Shown in pieces: positions 18,001 through 26,407 of a DNA stretch of 64,000 nucleotides; positions within the stretch are counted from its first letter, which is position 1; the number at the start of each line of letters is the position of its first letter. The DNA comes from an uncultured Chitinophagaceae bacterium. GTDB lineage: Bacteria > Bacteroidota > Bacteroidia > Chitinophagales > Chitinophagaceae. The stretch spans positions 100,189 to 164,188 of the forward strand of contig CALCII010000009.1 of assembly GCA_937907395.1 (NCBI GenBank). The letters are read 5' to 3'. A program made the position numbers and the translations under genes. A model generated the notes under the pieces. It worked only from the letters and a program-made list of their open reading frames with translations. It did not search any database and was not told where the DNA came from.

Positions 18001-20876
18001 CAATTCACGGAGCTTGTATTCACCAGTTCGGCATTCTTGAAAACCTGGGAGTATAACGCTTCGGTTGCTGTAACACCATTTTCAAAACTTCCGTTTGCAT
18101 TTACGCCTAAGTTTTTATTGAAAGAACTGGTTTTTGCTCCGGTTGTTTTACCGCCGTTAATACCAGCGCTCCAATTGCTTACGGTGGATTGATAGTTGGT
18201 TGCAGTTACCTGAACAGGAATGGTTGAACTTCCTTTGCCACTTCCGCTCTTGGCTTCTTTTACATCAATCTCTATTTCTTTGTCTTTGAAACCGGGAGCC
18301 ATTGCAACTAACACATATTTTCCTTCTGCCTGTGCAGTAATGAAATCACCTGTTTCATTGGTGTAGAACATCTCACCACCGTTTTTCCAATGCAGTGCAG
18401 CATTGGCCACAGGGTTGCCGGCTGCATCTTTCACTTTACCACATACGGTATTAAGGGAAGCAGCTAATTCAATAGGATCCCTGTTTTCTGAAGTACCTTT
18501 TTTAGTGAGATAAACCGGTTGCTTCTGTTCGTATGATTTTGATTTATACTGAACAGTAATAATATATGGCGATGCTGAAGGTGCTATGTTCTCAACACTG
18601 AATTTTCCTTCTGCATCTGTTTTGGCCGTATAAGAATTCAGAAGTGTTGCAAGAATGCCCCATATTCCGGTTGAAGTTGATTCCTGTTTAGGCGCAACGG
18701 TTACAATTGCATCTTTAATAGGAATTCCTCCATTCTTGGAAACCACTTTACCTGTTACATACGGATTAGGTAATGGCAGTACCAATGTTTTTTCAATCAC
18801 AGGTACGCCTGATTCAACATATCCTCCGGGATAAACCTGTACAAACTGAGTATATGTTTTTGAAACGGTACTGTCGAGTGATACACGAACATAATACATA
18901 TCATTCCAACCATCGCCCATAAACATTCTTGTATAGGTATCGCCGTTTCCACCTTTGCCCACTACTTGTTTTTCAAACTTGGATGTGCCGGTTCCGTAAT
19001 AATTGACCTGGCTGTTTTTTCGGCCCGGTTCATGATCACTGCTGTCTTTAAACTGATCATGCATCACTTCGTGAGTCAATGATTGTTTTTGCGGACTCAC
19101 TCCATAAAAATCTTTTGAGCGGAGAATACTAACTACAGCTGTTTCCAGTTTGTTGCCATCTTCATCCACCACTTTCACTTTTAACCGATAGGTTTTAGCA
19201 AGGCCAAGCAGTTCGCCCACATTATAAGTTCCTGTGGTATCTGAATTCACATAAATACCTGTTTCTGCAAATTCAAAGTAAGGATTATCGATGCTGAGTG
19301 TTAATTGGTATCCTACCAATGCTTCACCATAATAGTTGAGAGTGAAATTCCCTTCGGCATCTGTTTTTACTTTACCGAGATAAATATGTGCTTTGCCTTT
19401 GAAGCCACTGCCGGTTCCGGTGGGATTGGGTATTTGTGGCATTTTGGCTACTAAATTGGGATCAATATATAAGTCTAATTGAACTTCTGTATTTGCCAGT
19501 GGATAATGGATCTCATCTGCCAGTTCATTTATCTTATCCTGAAGCTGTTGCTGTTTGGTTTTTACATCAAATTTATTTCCTTCAGCAAGAAATGCACCTG
19601 TTACAGAGCCCGATCCAAATACCTGTATTGGCCCGCCACTGCCTTTAGGTGCGGGATTGGTAGCATTGCCAATTGAAGGCATCGTAAAGCCTCCTCCTGT
19701 ACTGTTCCCTTTAGGGGTTGAAATAGGTAATCCCGCATTGTTCACATTTGTGTTTTCAATGATACTTGCAGCGTTAGTATTCGTGTATCCAACAGTGTTC
19801 GTTATACTGTATGGAGGCATTGCTTTGACCACACCTTCTTTCTCTGTTTTACGGAACGCATATACAAGTTTTCCTTTGAAGGTGGTGACATTCAGTTGAG
19901 AAGGGGTGAGGTTTGGCTGAAAACCGGTTTTGCCTGGTTTCTTAGGAGAAGATGGTGTGCCAACGGTATTTGTTTGTTGCTGATCCTGTTTTACAATAAA
20001 GCCACGTACTTCGCTTCTTCCACCATTGCGAAAAGCTGTACCCTGACTGGTAACACGGTTATCTCTCAGGAATTCATCCAACGCAGTAACAGCCCATGCA
20101 TATTTTCTGCCGGGAACCAGTGGTGGATCTGCCGGGCCATATACATAAATATTTCCCTGAACAGTTGTTTCAAAGAAAGCAGGTGCTGTGGAAGATAACA
20201 TCGCATCATTGATGTTACGCTTTGAATCCAGCATTTCTATGATGCGTAAACGATATCTTGTACCAGGAGGCACCCCTGCAGGAATGGTCCATGAAAAAAT
20301 TATATTCTGCGGTTGTACATAACGGATGGAATCGTCTTCCATTGGACGAATGAGTATAGGCGGTTCCAAAGAGGTTAAACGAAAAGTGGCACAACCAAAA
20401 GGAGGTTCGCCAGACAAAGCTGCGCCAGGTTGTTCTCTCCAGTAAGCTCTTACGCAAACAGTATATGTTCCCTCGGGTAATCCGTTTCTGTTGCGTATAT
20501 CATTGGCATTGATACCGGAGAAAACAAGATTCCTTGTATCAAACAGATCCCGGATGGTATTGTAGTCGGCAACCAGTACCTGGTTCCCCTGCAATGTAAT
20601 GCCGGTTGGAGGAATGTAGTTGGGGCTTGTGGCAATGTTTACTCCGTTATCACCTGTAATGGTTACACGCAAGTAAATGGAAAGCCCCCGCTGACTTTTG
20701 TTTTGTAAGGTGATAAGTACTTTGCCCGGTTGTTCGGCAAAATCAGTTAACCGGATTGGGTAGGGAGGTACAACGTTCAAAGTAACGTTAACCACATCCT
20801 GTGTTTGTGTTTTGGCTGTTGAGAATGACAACAGCAGGCAAAACATAAAAATTGTCCGGAATAATGATTGTTTCAT
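15045..20876 (-). CDS. Giant envelope repeat protein with carboxypeptidase-like domains and Cys-rich C-terminus
   Basis: 1943 residues with a signal peptide (MKQSLFRTIFMFCLLLSFSTAKTQ). Order of parts: (1) about 25-290, a beta domain beginning NVVPPYPIRLTDF, similar in my memory to the region databases call TANFOR (not verified); (2) 310-480, low-complexity linker rich in Gly/Asn/Thr; (3) 480-1130, several carboxypeptidase regulatory-like beta sandwiches (LPNPYVTGKVVSKNG, NTVCGKVKDAAGNPV, VKAKVKDASSGNPV, SGKVNSNSGVIKQ); (4) 1130-1880, long repetitive beta-rich region of alternating hydrophobic strands; (5) a knot of ten Cys at 1889-1921. It contains no T9SS sorting tail. It lies between, and is co-oriented with, a beta-barrel and an Fn3 protein. 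Function unknown. Confidence 0.8.
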   Translation of the reverse strand: MKQSLFRTIFMFCLLLSFSTAKTQTQDVVNVTLNVVPPYPIRLTDFAEQPGKVLITLQNKSQRGLSIYLRVTITGDNGVNIATSPNYIPPTGITLQGNQVLVADYNTIRDLFDTRNLVFSGINANDIRNRNGLPEGTYTVCVRAYWREQPGAALSGEPPFGCATFRLTSLEPPILIRPMEDDSIRYVQPQNIIFSWTIPAGVPPGTRYRLRIIEMLDSKRNINDAMLSSTAPAFFETTVQGNIYVYGPADPPLVPGRKYAWAVTALDEFLRDNRVTSQGTAFRNGGRSEVRGFIVKQDQQQTNTVGTPSSPKKPGKTGFQPNLTPSQLNVTTFKGKLVYAFRKTEKEGVVKAMPPYSITNTVGYTNTNAASIIENTNVNNAGLPISTPKGNSTGGGFTMPSIGNATNPAPKGSGGPIQVFGSGSVTGAFLAEGNKFDVKTKQQQLQDKINELADEIHYPLANTEVQLDLYIDPNLVAKMPQIPNPTGTGSGFKGKAHIYLGKVKTDAEGNFTLNYYGEALVGYQLTLSIDNPYFEFAETGIYVNSDTTGTYNVGELLGLAKTYRLKVKVVDEDGNKLETAVVSILRSKDFYGVSPQKQSLTHEVMHDQFKDSSDHEPGRKNSQVNYYGTGTSKFEKQVVGKGGNGDTYTRMFMGDGWNDMYYVRVSLDSTVSKTYTQFVQVYPGGYVESGVPVIEKTLVLPLPNPYVTGKVVSKNGGIPIKDAIVTVAPKQESTSTGIWGILATLLNSYTAKTDAEGKFSVENIAPSASPYIITVQYKSKSYEQKQPVYLTKKGTSENRDPIELAASLNTVCGKVKDAAGNPVANAALHWKNGGEMFYTNETGDFITAQAEGKYVLVAMAPGFKDKEIEIDVKEAKSGSGKGSSTIPVQVTATNYQSTVSNWSAGINGGKTTGAKTSSFNKNLGVNANGSFENGVTATEALYSQVFKNAELVNTSSVNCDQVITLTRFFVKAKVKDASSGNPVANATIKVDGGTVTFKTGADGTTVISDVPSGSPKLITSGPTDAMYETSSNIITVDNTKDTMLVEIPLKAGSKVSGKVNSNSGVIKQAEVFVEGKTYIKTKTDNDGNYTLTGVPEGEYKLIAAKSGLLSDDSTITFVVNTSYTVNFDLKDPGFNASSIYGFPMFLDEYKPGSAPDEFIIKGRISDFPDNAIFKKNGPVTELTFSNLVIKKSGDKIYAKDGEVKLDASEIPLQAFTYLKVKLTKSDGLRIKPIGGDNSKGEISGEVVVDLLGSFSSLVGWQAPSLPIKLIAGSDINVGAITSNGNFNGASLKLGSGSTEFKLYTVSFKPDWPNCEIGSGGLTFKGAIKVEGIPLLSSITLNVNKLAISKNGKVTDVDVDLDPKPEISILSWKLKVNALQINNSGLKFGGDMSITIPGSPNASIGFSDLAISSSGISGGSFYMPDVGIDLLGVVKFTAPVGSLFSFQKIPASTHYQLIGAGNITFPKLMSKGVELKNFSVGTNGNLAVAVKTDFTVGFADMASLTINTLGFDIGKKQIDVGGKIKLSIPGFGIGAGGLVHYKPGSVWLDELGIEFSLSSAVQLKANVAFKNENEFSGDGYLKLAGLSDGIGLGFKYKKLSGGMEVGATFKTGMVIPIGVVKLDHLAGGFDLNTATSVYTVFAQGRITLAPDPAGLIALDPVKVTITSTPAGPTLLGEATVKALGSWDIGKAELKIDFPNRYFYIDGKFGGGFSLMKGINVDASSGLHIEANLGSDPFWFVSGYTHTGIAKIFDAGVTVVGGWNVSKTQHSSLASVPDYALYNGRIYGGYFSATSHIGGNSPEVDIIGLAAVSAWYNADGGVEVYANFKSSKFGLKLNQSWNAGGKARIYKLGDIASANITLSGSLEGNYSPSGWGINGNLSGSVNAHLGCNGGCGISWGCCFDPCFWDSCEICPCPCGVKVCASASVTIGYNSTDGFSFSLNGF

Positions 20877-20938
20877 GTGTTGATCGGTTTATCCGTGAAT
20901 GCTTTATTTATTGTGGCAGTTTCATTTGTAATAACTGC

Positions 20939-22621
20939 TCAGAATGAAAATGTATAACCTAACTCTCCAGTGTTTTCGGTGAAGCCGGTGCCCCCGTTAA
21001 CGGTAGTGTTAATGAGATTCCATCGCATATAAAAACGGTGCTTCTTTGCTGCCTGGTAGCTGCCTGATAGTGACAGGTTTAATACATTGGCACCGGTTTT
21101 TACTGTATTGAAATTGTATGCATTTTGTGTGCTTACGATCAATGAATGGTCTTTCAGAAAACTTTTGCTTGCTCCTAAGCTGGCTCCATAATAACTATTG
21201 GTGCCTGTAACCAGTTTGTTACTGGTATAATTCACACCCGTGTTAACAGAAAGATATTGTGGAATGAAAGAGAGCGTATAGGTTAGTAAGGCCACCTGTG
21301 TTTGTATGTTATTAACTGTTTTGGTGGATGTATTTGCATCAGCCAGAGTAGAGTAGTTGTAGGATAGTAAAACCACATGTGTTTTTTTGCTGGTGCTGTA
21401 CATATACCGGGGTGTTATAGAAATGGTGCTCGTGGTATTTGTAAGTTTATAAATATTATTTACTAAAGTTACCTGTGGTGTGGAGTTGGAAGAGAAGTTC
21501 ATGAAGTTGGCATCCAGTCCCAGTCTTGTATTGATATTCCAGCTGATATTGGCAGAACCAATGATTCGTTTGGTTGTAAACTGTTTTTGCTTCTTGAGAT
21601 TATCATGTTGGAAACCGATGCTTCCACTGAAACGGAACATGTTATCTTTTGTATTAAAAGAAGGTGATATGGTAATATTCTCAAGATCGTTATTAAAGAA
21701 GTAAGCTCCCATACTCTGAAAAGACGGATCCACACGGCGGTAGCCCAGCTTAATGCTATAGTTTTTCTCCTTCCAGTTCAAAGAAGCAGCATAAGCCCAG
21801 TAATCTTCTGAACTGGCGTTAATGGGAATGATAGATCCAAACAGGCTGTTTAGTTTCTGAATGCTATCCGGCACCGTTAGTGTTGCACCTATATTCCTGG
21901 TAAACACACTGTAGCCGATTTCTCCATCAAATGATAATTGTTTGCCCAGTTGATGGTGCGTAAGAATACTTCCCACAAGATTGGCTGTTGGTAACACCGA
22001 TACCACTTTGCCAGGATCGAGTTTTTTATAAAGGCTGTTGGTATCGCTTTTTGCTCTTAATACACTCAACTCAACATTGTGTTTTTCTTTTCCAACGCCC
22101 AATTTGAATGCCATTCCTTTATCGGAAAAACTATACGGTTGTGTTACACCGGTAGTAGTGTCGATCAGAGTAGCTCTGTTCAGGCGGCCATACATAAATC
22201 CTACTTTAAAAATACCGGGCGTAAGTTCAAAACCGGCGCCCAGCATGGTATGCCCTGCCAGGGTGTAGGGCGAAAAGTTGAGGTTGCGGTAACCCAGGTG
22301 AGCTGTGGCCCATTTGTATTGCGGACTTAGCCCAAACTGGTTAAACGGCTGCCGGAAAGAACGTTCCTGTTCACTAATAGTGAAATTAAAAGGTATGGCC
22401 ACACCGTAAAGATTGAGAGTAGGAGCACCCGTAATAAAAAAGCTGAAAGGCTTTCGTCGTTCAGGAATTCCATTGGCGTTGTAGATAATGGTCTTAATGT
22501 CAAGATAGCCATTCAGCGAAACGGGTTTTTGTTTTGATATCGTTTCCAGGTCCTGTGCTTTGATACGTAGGGGGGAAAAGATGATAAGGGATACACATAG
22601 GTATCCTAGCGTCTTCTTCAT
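20939..22621 (-). CDS. Outer-membrane beta-barrel protein, unknown family
   Basis: 560 residues. Signal peptide (MKKTLGYLCVSLIIFSPLRIKAQ) followed by many amphipathic strands with alternating hydrophobic residues and aromatic girdles, ending in TGELGYTFSF, a C-terminal strand with terminal Phe typical of barrels recognised by Bam. It is the first gene of the three-gene locus: 62 bp separate it from the giant protein. It could be the channel or anchor for that protein, but this is only inferred from position. No known porin or TonB plug domain is recognised. Confidence 0.75.
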   Translation of the reverse strand: MKKTLGYLCVSLIIFSPLRIKAQDLETISKQKPVSLNGYLDIKTIIYNANGIPERRKPFSFFITGAPTLNLYGVAIPFNFTISEQERSFRQPFNQFGLSPQYKWATAHLGYRNLNFSPYTLAGHTMLGAGFELTPGIFKVGFMYGRLNRATLIDTTTGVTQPYSFSDKGMAFKLGVGKEKHNVELSVLRAKSDTNSLYKKLDPGKVVSVLPTANLVGSILTHHQLGKQLSFDGEIGYSVFTRNIGATLTVPDSIQKLNSLFGSIIPINASSEDYWAYAASLNWKEKNYSIKLGYRRVDPSFQSMGAYFFNNDLENITISPSFNTKDNMFRFSGSIGFQHDNLKKQKQFTTKRIIGSANISWNINTRLGLDANFMNFSSNSTPQVTLVNNIYKLTNTTSTISITPRYMYSTSKKTHVVLLSYNYSTLADANTSTKTVNNIQTQVALLTYTLSFIPQYLSVNTGVNYTSNKLVTGTNSYYGASLGASKSFLKDHSLIVSTQNAYNFNTVKTGANVLNLSLSGSYQAAKKHRFYMRWNLINTTVNGGTGFTENTGELGYTFSF

Positions 22622-22761
22622 AGCAGTAAATGGTTAAAGAGAACATTAAAGTATCGATTTTTTTATTTGCCTCAACAAATAGGCACTAATACTTATTCAG
22701 AGGATGTGAACACTTCTGACTGAAGGCAGAAAAATTGCAATTTCTTAATATCAGATTGGAA

Positions 22762-23409
22762 TCAAGGGGCCAGGCGTTCGGTTTTCCAATGTCCCGTAAC
22801 GGGTTGCGTATATAGTATGCGGTCGTGCATACGGTTAGGACGCCCTTGCCAGAATTCAATGCTTACAGGTTTTACCCGGTAACCACCCCAATGCGGGGGC
22901 TTGGGAATATGACCGTGTTTAAAACGCTCTGCATAGTAGTTAAATGTTTCGTGCAGCCAGGCTTTACCTGCAACAACCATACTTTGGGGTGAGGCCCAGG
23001 CACCAATCTTACTCCCATCGGGACGTGAATTAAAGTATTCAATACTTTCTTCTGTAGAGATTCGCTCTGCAAGACCTTTAATTCTTACCTGGCGTTCCAG
23101 TTCTTTCCAGAAGAAAAGCAGCGAGCAGTTGGGATTCTCATCCAGCTGTTTACTTTTAGAACTGTTGTAATTGGTAAAGAAAACAAATCCTTTATCATCA
23201 AATGCTTTGAGCAGAACAGTACGTGCATCTACGGTACCATCTTTCCCGGCAGAAGCCAGCGTCATGGCATTCATTTCCAGTATCTGCGATTGTTCGGCAT
23301 CTTTCCACCATTGGGAAAACTGATCATAGGGCGATGGAGCCACATCGTCTTCGTTTAGGGTCAGTAATGTATAGTCTTTCCGGAGTTTCGCTATTTCTTC
23401 TGGAGTCAT
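22762..23409 (-). CDS. pdxH: Pyridoxamine 5'-phosphate oxidase
   Basis: 215 residues, FMN-dependent. Oxidises pyridoxine or pyridoxamine 5'-phosphate to PLP in the vitamin B6 pathway. Motifs seen: N-terminal ALRKDY-like LRKDYTLLTLNEDDV, RTVLLKAFDDKGFVFFTNYNSSK (FMN and phosphate binding), the ERQVRIKG strand, ASPQS and the C-terminal WGGYRVKPVSIEFWQGRPNRMHDR (FMN/substrate) and WKTERLAP end. Complete. Cytoplasmic. Probably transcribed alone; a near-consensus -7 element (TATCTTTA) sits 20-odd bases upstream of the start at 23428-23435. Confidence 0.95.
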   Translation of the reverse strand: MTPEEIAKLRKDYTLLTLNEDDVAPSPYDQFSQWWKDAEQSQILEMNAMTLASAGKDGTVDARTVLLKAFDDKGFVFFTNYNSSKSKQLDENPNCSLLFFWKELERQVRIKGLAERISTEESIEYFNSRPDGSKIGAWASPQSMVVAGKAWLHETFNYYAERFKHGHIPKPPHWGGYRVKPVSIEFWQGRPNRMHDRILYTQPVTGHWKTERLAP

Positions 23410-23473
23410 AAAAATCTCTTTGCCCGGTAAAGATACTAAGCAGATGACTGACTGCTGAACAATGTTTCATTGC

Positions 23474-24034
23474 TTATAAAACAGACGGGTGATGCATTTG
23501 CTGAACCAGTAGTTCGCCTCTTTCCAATGCCTGCAGATTGATGGGCAGGAGATGATGATATTTCTCAGGTAAAACCTTTTCCAGCGCAGCAACAATGGAT
23601 TCGTTTTTAACCACTGGTTTCAAACCAAGATAGGCGCCCAGTATAATCATGTTCATCACTTTTGCATTGTTCATATGCAGTGCTTCAATGGAAGCGGGGA
23701 TACCTATTACTTCGATATCAGTACGTAGTGAGGGCTTAAAAATATTTCCGGATTCGTAGAGTAGTATTCCGCCGGGTTTTACTTTATCAGCAAACTTATC
23801 CATCGAAGGCTGGTTCAGGATAATAGCTGTGTCAAACATGCTGATGATGGGCGAACTGATTTTATGATCGGAGAGAATTGTTATACAGTTGGCTGTACCA
23901 CCCCGCATTTCCGGACCATACGAAGGCATCCATGAAATTTCTTTTTCTTCCACCATGCCTGCATAGGCGAGTGTCATACCGAGCGATAAAACACCTTGTC
24001 CGCCAAACCCTGCTACAATGATTTCTTCTAACAT
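23474..24034 (-). CDS. 2-oxoacid:ferredoxin oxidoreductase, gamma subunit
   Basis: 186 residues. Gamma domain of the four-subunit 2-oxoacid:acceptor oxidoreductases, which binds CoA at the interface. It starts with EEIIVAGFGGQGVLSLGMTLAYAGM and contains SWMPSYGPEMRGGTANC, both hallmark motifs. It is the last gene of the operon ferredoxin-alpha-beta-gamma, 14 bp after the beta gene. Two-oxoacid type (2-oxoglutarate or branched-chain) is not decided from this subunit. Confidence 0.9.
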   Translation of the reverse strand: MLEEIIVAGFGGQGVLSLGMTLAYAGMVEEKEISWMPSYGPEMRGGTANCITILSDHKISSPIISMFDTAIILNQPSMDKFADKVKPGGILLYESGNIFKPSLRTDIEVIGIPASIEALHMNNAKVMNMIILGAYLGLKPVVKNESIVAALEKVLPEKYHHLLPINLQALERGELLVQQMHHPSVL

Positions 24035-24048
24035 AATACCTCCTTGAT

Positions 24049-24870
24049 TTATTTAACCGATAATGCTCCGGGTGTTTTTATATCACCCAGCGGATATGTT
24101 TTCAGCATTTCTTCTTCAATGAATTTATTGGCTTCCAGCGGAGTCATGCGCCAGTTACTCGGACAATTACCAATGATTTCTATAAAAGAAGTTCCCTGAT
24201 GTTGTTGTTGGAATTTGAATGCATTCAACAATGCTTTCTTTGTTTTTCTTACTGCATTTGCATTGTAAACAGATTGCCTTGTAACATACACAGCTCCGTC
24301 GAGTGGTGCAATCAGTTCTGCCATTTTAATGGGGGATCCATGATATGAAACAGTACGCCCGCCCGGACTGGTTGTGGTTTTCATTCCCATTAATGTGGTG
24401 GGCGCCATTTGTCCGCTCGTCATTCCATATACTGCATTATTCATAAACACGATCAGAATATTTTCACCACGGTTGATGGCATGTAATGTTTCTGCAATAC
24501 CAATAGCCGCCAGGTCACCATCGCCCTGGTAGGTGAATACATAATGATCGGGCATTAAGCGTTTGATACCTGTGGCAACAGCGCATGCCCTGCCATGTGG
24601 AGCCTGCTGCATATCAATATCCATATAGTCATAAGCAAATACAGAACATCCTACAGGAGCTACCCCAACTGTGGTTTCCTGTATACCCAGTTCATCCACC
24701 ACTTCCATAATCAGTTTGTGCATGAGACTGTGTGCACAGCCCGGGCAGTAGTGCATATTTGTATCAACCAGTGTTTGTGGCCGTTGATACACCAACTCAA
24801 ATGCCCGTTCAGGACAAGCGACAGTTGATTCTTCTGCAATCAGATGATCAGTTGTTGTTAGTAGTGACAT
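24049..24870 (-). CDS. 2-oxoacid:ferredoxin oxidoreductase, beta (TPP) subunit
   Basis: 273 residues. Binds thiamine diphosphate: HYCPGCAHSLMHKL at the N-terminus, GDGDLAAIG (TPP-Mg motif) and MNNAVYGMTSGQMAPTT downstream. With the alpha subunit it carries out oxidative decarboxylation of a 2-oxoacid to an acyl-CoA, passing electrons to ferredoxin. The ATG at 24870 is chosen over a TTG at 24897; either way the gene overlaps the alpha gene (23 bp with the ATG), pointing to translational coupling. The single CxxC near the N-terminus is normal for this type. Confidence 0.92.
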   Translation of the reverse strand: MSLLTTTDHLIAEESTVACPERAFELVYQRPQTLVDTNMHYCPGCAHSLMHKLIMEVVDELGIQETTVGVAPVGCSVFAYDYMDIDMQQAPHGRACAVATGIKRLMPDHYVFTYQGDGDLAAIGIAETLHAINRGENILIVFMNNAVYGMTSGQMAPTTLMGMKTTTSPGGRTVSYHGSPIKMAELIAPLDGAVYVTRQSVYNANAVRKTKKALLNAFKFQQQHQGTSFIEIIGNCPSNWRMTPLEANKFIEEEMLKTYPLGDIKTPGALSVK

Positions 24871-25918
24871 ATATTCTGTTTTCGAGTTGTTGTACAATTT
24901 CTTCGGGAGTGGGAATCATTCCACCCATACGGCCATAAAATGTAACAGGCACTTTACCTTCAGTGGCAAGCCGCACATCTTCCACCATTTGTCCGCTGTT
25001 GAGTTCCACACTCATCATCATCTTCATATTTCCTGCAAGCTCTTTCAATCGTTGATAAGGGAAGGGGAATAGTGTAATCGGTCGAAACAGTCCCACTTTC
25101 ATTCCTTTTTCTCTTGCCAGGTCCATTGCCTTCTGACAAATACGTGCAGTGAGCCCATAAGATACCAGCAGGTAATCTGCATCCTCTGTATTTACTTCTT
25201 CGTATCTCACTTCTTCGTTCCGCATCCTGTTGAATTTTTCTTCCAGGTGATGGTTGTGTTCTTCCATTTTCTCTGGCTGAATGTGGAGTGAAGTGATATA
25301 GTTGCGTTTACGTGATGTCGGTTTTCCGGTAGTGGCCCAGGATTTATCAGCTAACGGTATCGTATAATCGGGAAATTGAACTTTCTCCATCATTTGCCCA
25401 ATCGCTCCATCACTTAAGATCATTACGGGGTTACGGTATTTTTCGGCAAGATCAAAACCGAGGTATACAAAGTCGGCCATCTCCTGTACAGAATTCGGTG
25501 CCAGTACAATCAAACGATAATCGCCATGTCCACCACCTTTGGTTGCCTGGAAATAATCCCCTTGTCCGGGTTGAATGGTTCCAAGGCCGGGGCCGGCACG
25601 GTTCACATTTACAATGAGGCAAGGAACTTCGGCACCTGCCATATAAGAAATGCCTTCCAGCATTAAGCTGATACCGGGAGAAGAGGAGCTTGTCATGGTA
25701 CGGAAACCGGCACCAGCAGCACCGTATACCATATTAATGGAGGCCAGTTCGCTTTCTGCCTGCATCACCACACGGTTATGTTTAGGCATTTCACGGGCCA
25801 GGTATTCCAACACTTCCGACTGTGGAGTGATGGGATAACCGAAATAGGCATCGCATCCGGCACGTATGGCGGCTTCTGCCATGGCCTCGTTTCCTTTCAT
25901 GAGTTTTACTTCGTTCAT
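24848..25918 (-). CDS. 2-oxoacid:ferredoxin oxidoreductase, alpha subunit (VorB/KorA-like)
   Basis: 356 residues. Contains the family signatures GNEAMAEAAIRAGCDAYFGYPITPQSEV, QAESELASINMVYGAAGAGFRTMTSSSSPGISLM and the pyrimidine-binding domain, then a C-terminal transketolase-like domain (VGLFRPITLFPFP). The FGYPITPQSEVLEYLA sequence resembles proteins called 2-ketoisovalerate:ferredoxin oxidoreductase (VorB), so branched-chain oxoacids are possible, as is 2-oxoglutarate; the substrate is not proven. Second gene of the operon, 13 bp after the ferredoxin subunit. Aconitase lies just upstream on the same strand, giving the locus a TCA flavour. Confidence 0.9.
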   Translation of the reverse strand: MNEVKLMKGNEAMAEAAIRAGCDAYFGYPITPQSEVLEYLAREMPKHNRVVMQAESELASINMVYGAAGAGFRTMTSSSSPGISLMLEGISYMAGAEVPCLIVNVNRAGPGLGTIQPGQGDYFQATKGGGHGDYRLIVLAPNSVQEMADFVYLGFDLAEKYRNPVMILSDGAIGQMMEKVQFPDYTIPLADKSWATTGKPTSRKRNYITSLHIQPEKMEEHNHHLEEKFNRMRNEEVRYEEVNTEDADYLLVSYGLTARICQKAMDLAREKGMKVGLFRPITLFPFPYQRLKELAGNMKMMMSVELNSGQMVEDVRLATEGKVPVTFYGRMGGMIPTPEEIVQQLENRIYVTTNNN

Positions 25919-25931
25919 ACAGTATCGTTAG

Positions 25932-26213
25932 TTACAGGTGATTGGCAATGGATTCTTTTTTCTTTGGTGCGGTGCGGTAAACCGTAATCACCGCATCCGG
26001 GCAAACCAATGCACAGTTCACGCAACCGGTACAGAGCCTGTTGTCTGCCACAGCATAGCGATAGCCTTTTGCATTAATAGTATCTGATAAGTGAAGTACT
26101 TGTTCTTTACAAGCGGCCATGCATAATTCGCAGCCTTTACATCTTTGAATATCAATTTCCACTCTGCCACTTACCGCATGTGGTTTTACCGGTGGGACTG
26201 TTAGTGTAGCCAT
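25932..26213 (-). CDS. Delta subunit, 2x[4Fe-4S] ferredoxin of the oxidoreductase
   Basis: 93 residues. Two ferredoxin motifs: CKGCELCMAACKE and CTGCVNCALVCPD, each binding one [4Fe-4S] cluster. First gene of the operon, so the gene order is delta-alpha-beta-gamma. The ATG at 26213 is preferred; the frame opens upstream to 26258 but that part is not ferredoxin-like. Electron carrier from the TPP subunit to soluble ferredoxin or another acceptor. Confidence 0.9.
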   Translation of the reverse strand: MATLTVPPVKPHAVSGRVEIDIQRCKGCELCMAACKEQVLHLSDTINAKGYRYAVADNRLCTGCVNCALVCPDAVITVYRTAPKKKESIANHL

Positions 26214-26332
26214 GACCTGTTGATTGGTTTGGTGCTCCACAAATGTCGAGACTAACATTCTTTAGTTTCAGTCGGGCGGTCAGTAGAAAAGGTGATAGTT
26301 GTCAGGAAATAAACGAAAGTGGAAAAGAGGGT

Positions 26333-26364
26333 AATAAAAAATCCCGCCGGTTAAAGCGGGATTT
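26333..26364 (-). terminator. Terminator of the aconitase gene
   Basis: On the minus strand the stem AATCCCGC / GCGGGATT is followed by TTTTTATTAC. It lies 44 bp behind the aconitase stop and isolates that gene from the ferredoxin operon. Confidence 0.8.
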
Positions 26365-26373
26365 AAATTTATT

Positions 26374-26406
26374 GTTCATCCTTCGACGAGCTCAGGAGGA
26401 CAGAGG
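26374..26406. repeat. Probable dispersed intergenic repeat (CTTCGACGAGCTCAGG type)
   Basis: The short run around CCTTCGACGAGCTCAGGA resembles a family of short intergenic sequences (CCTTCGACAAGCTCAGGATGACA and relatives) that I remember as common in many bacterial genomes. Only one copy is seen in this window, just before the aconitase stop codon. Recognition is by eye only. Confidence 0.35.
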
Positions 26407-26407
26407 A

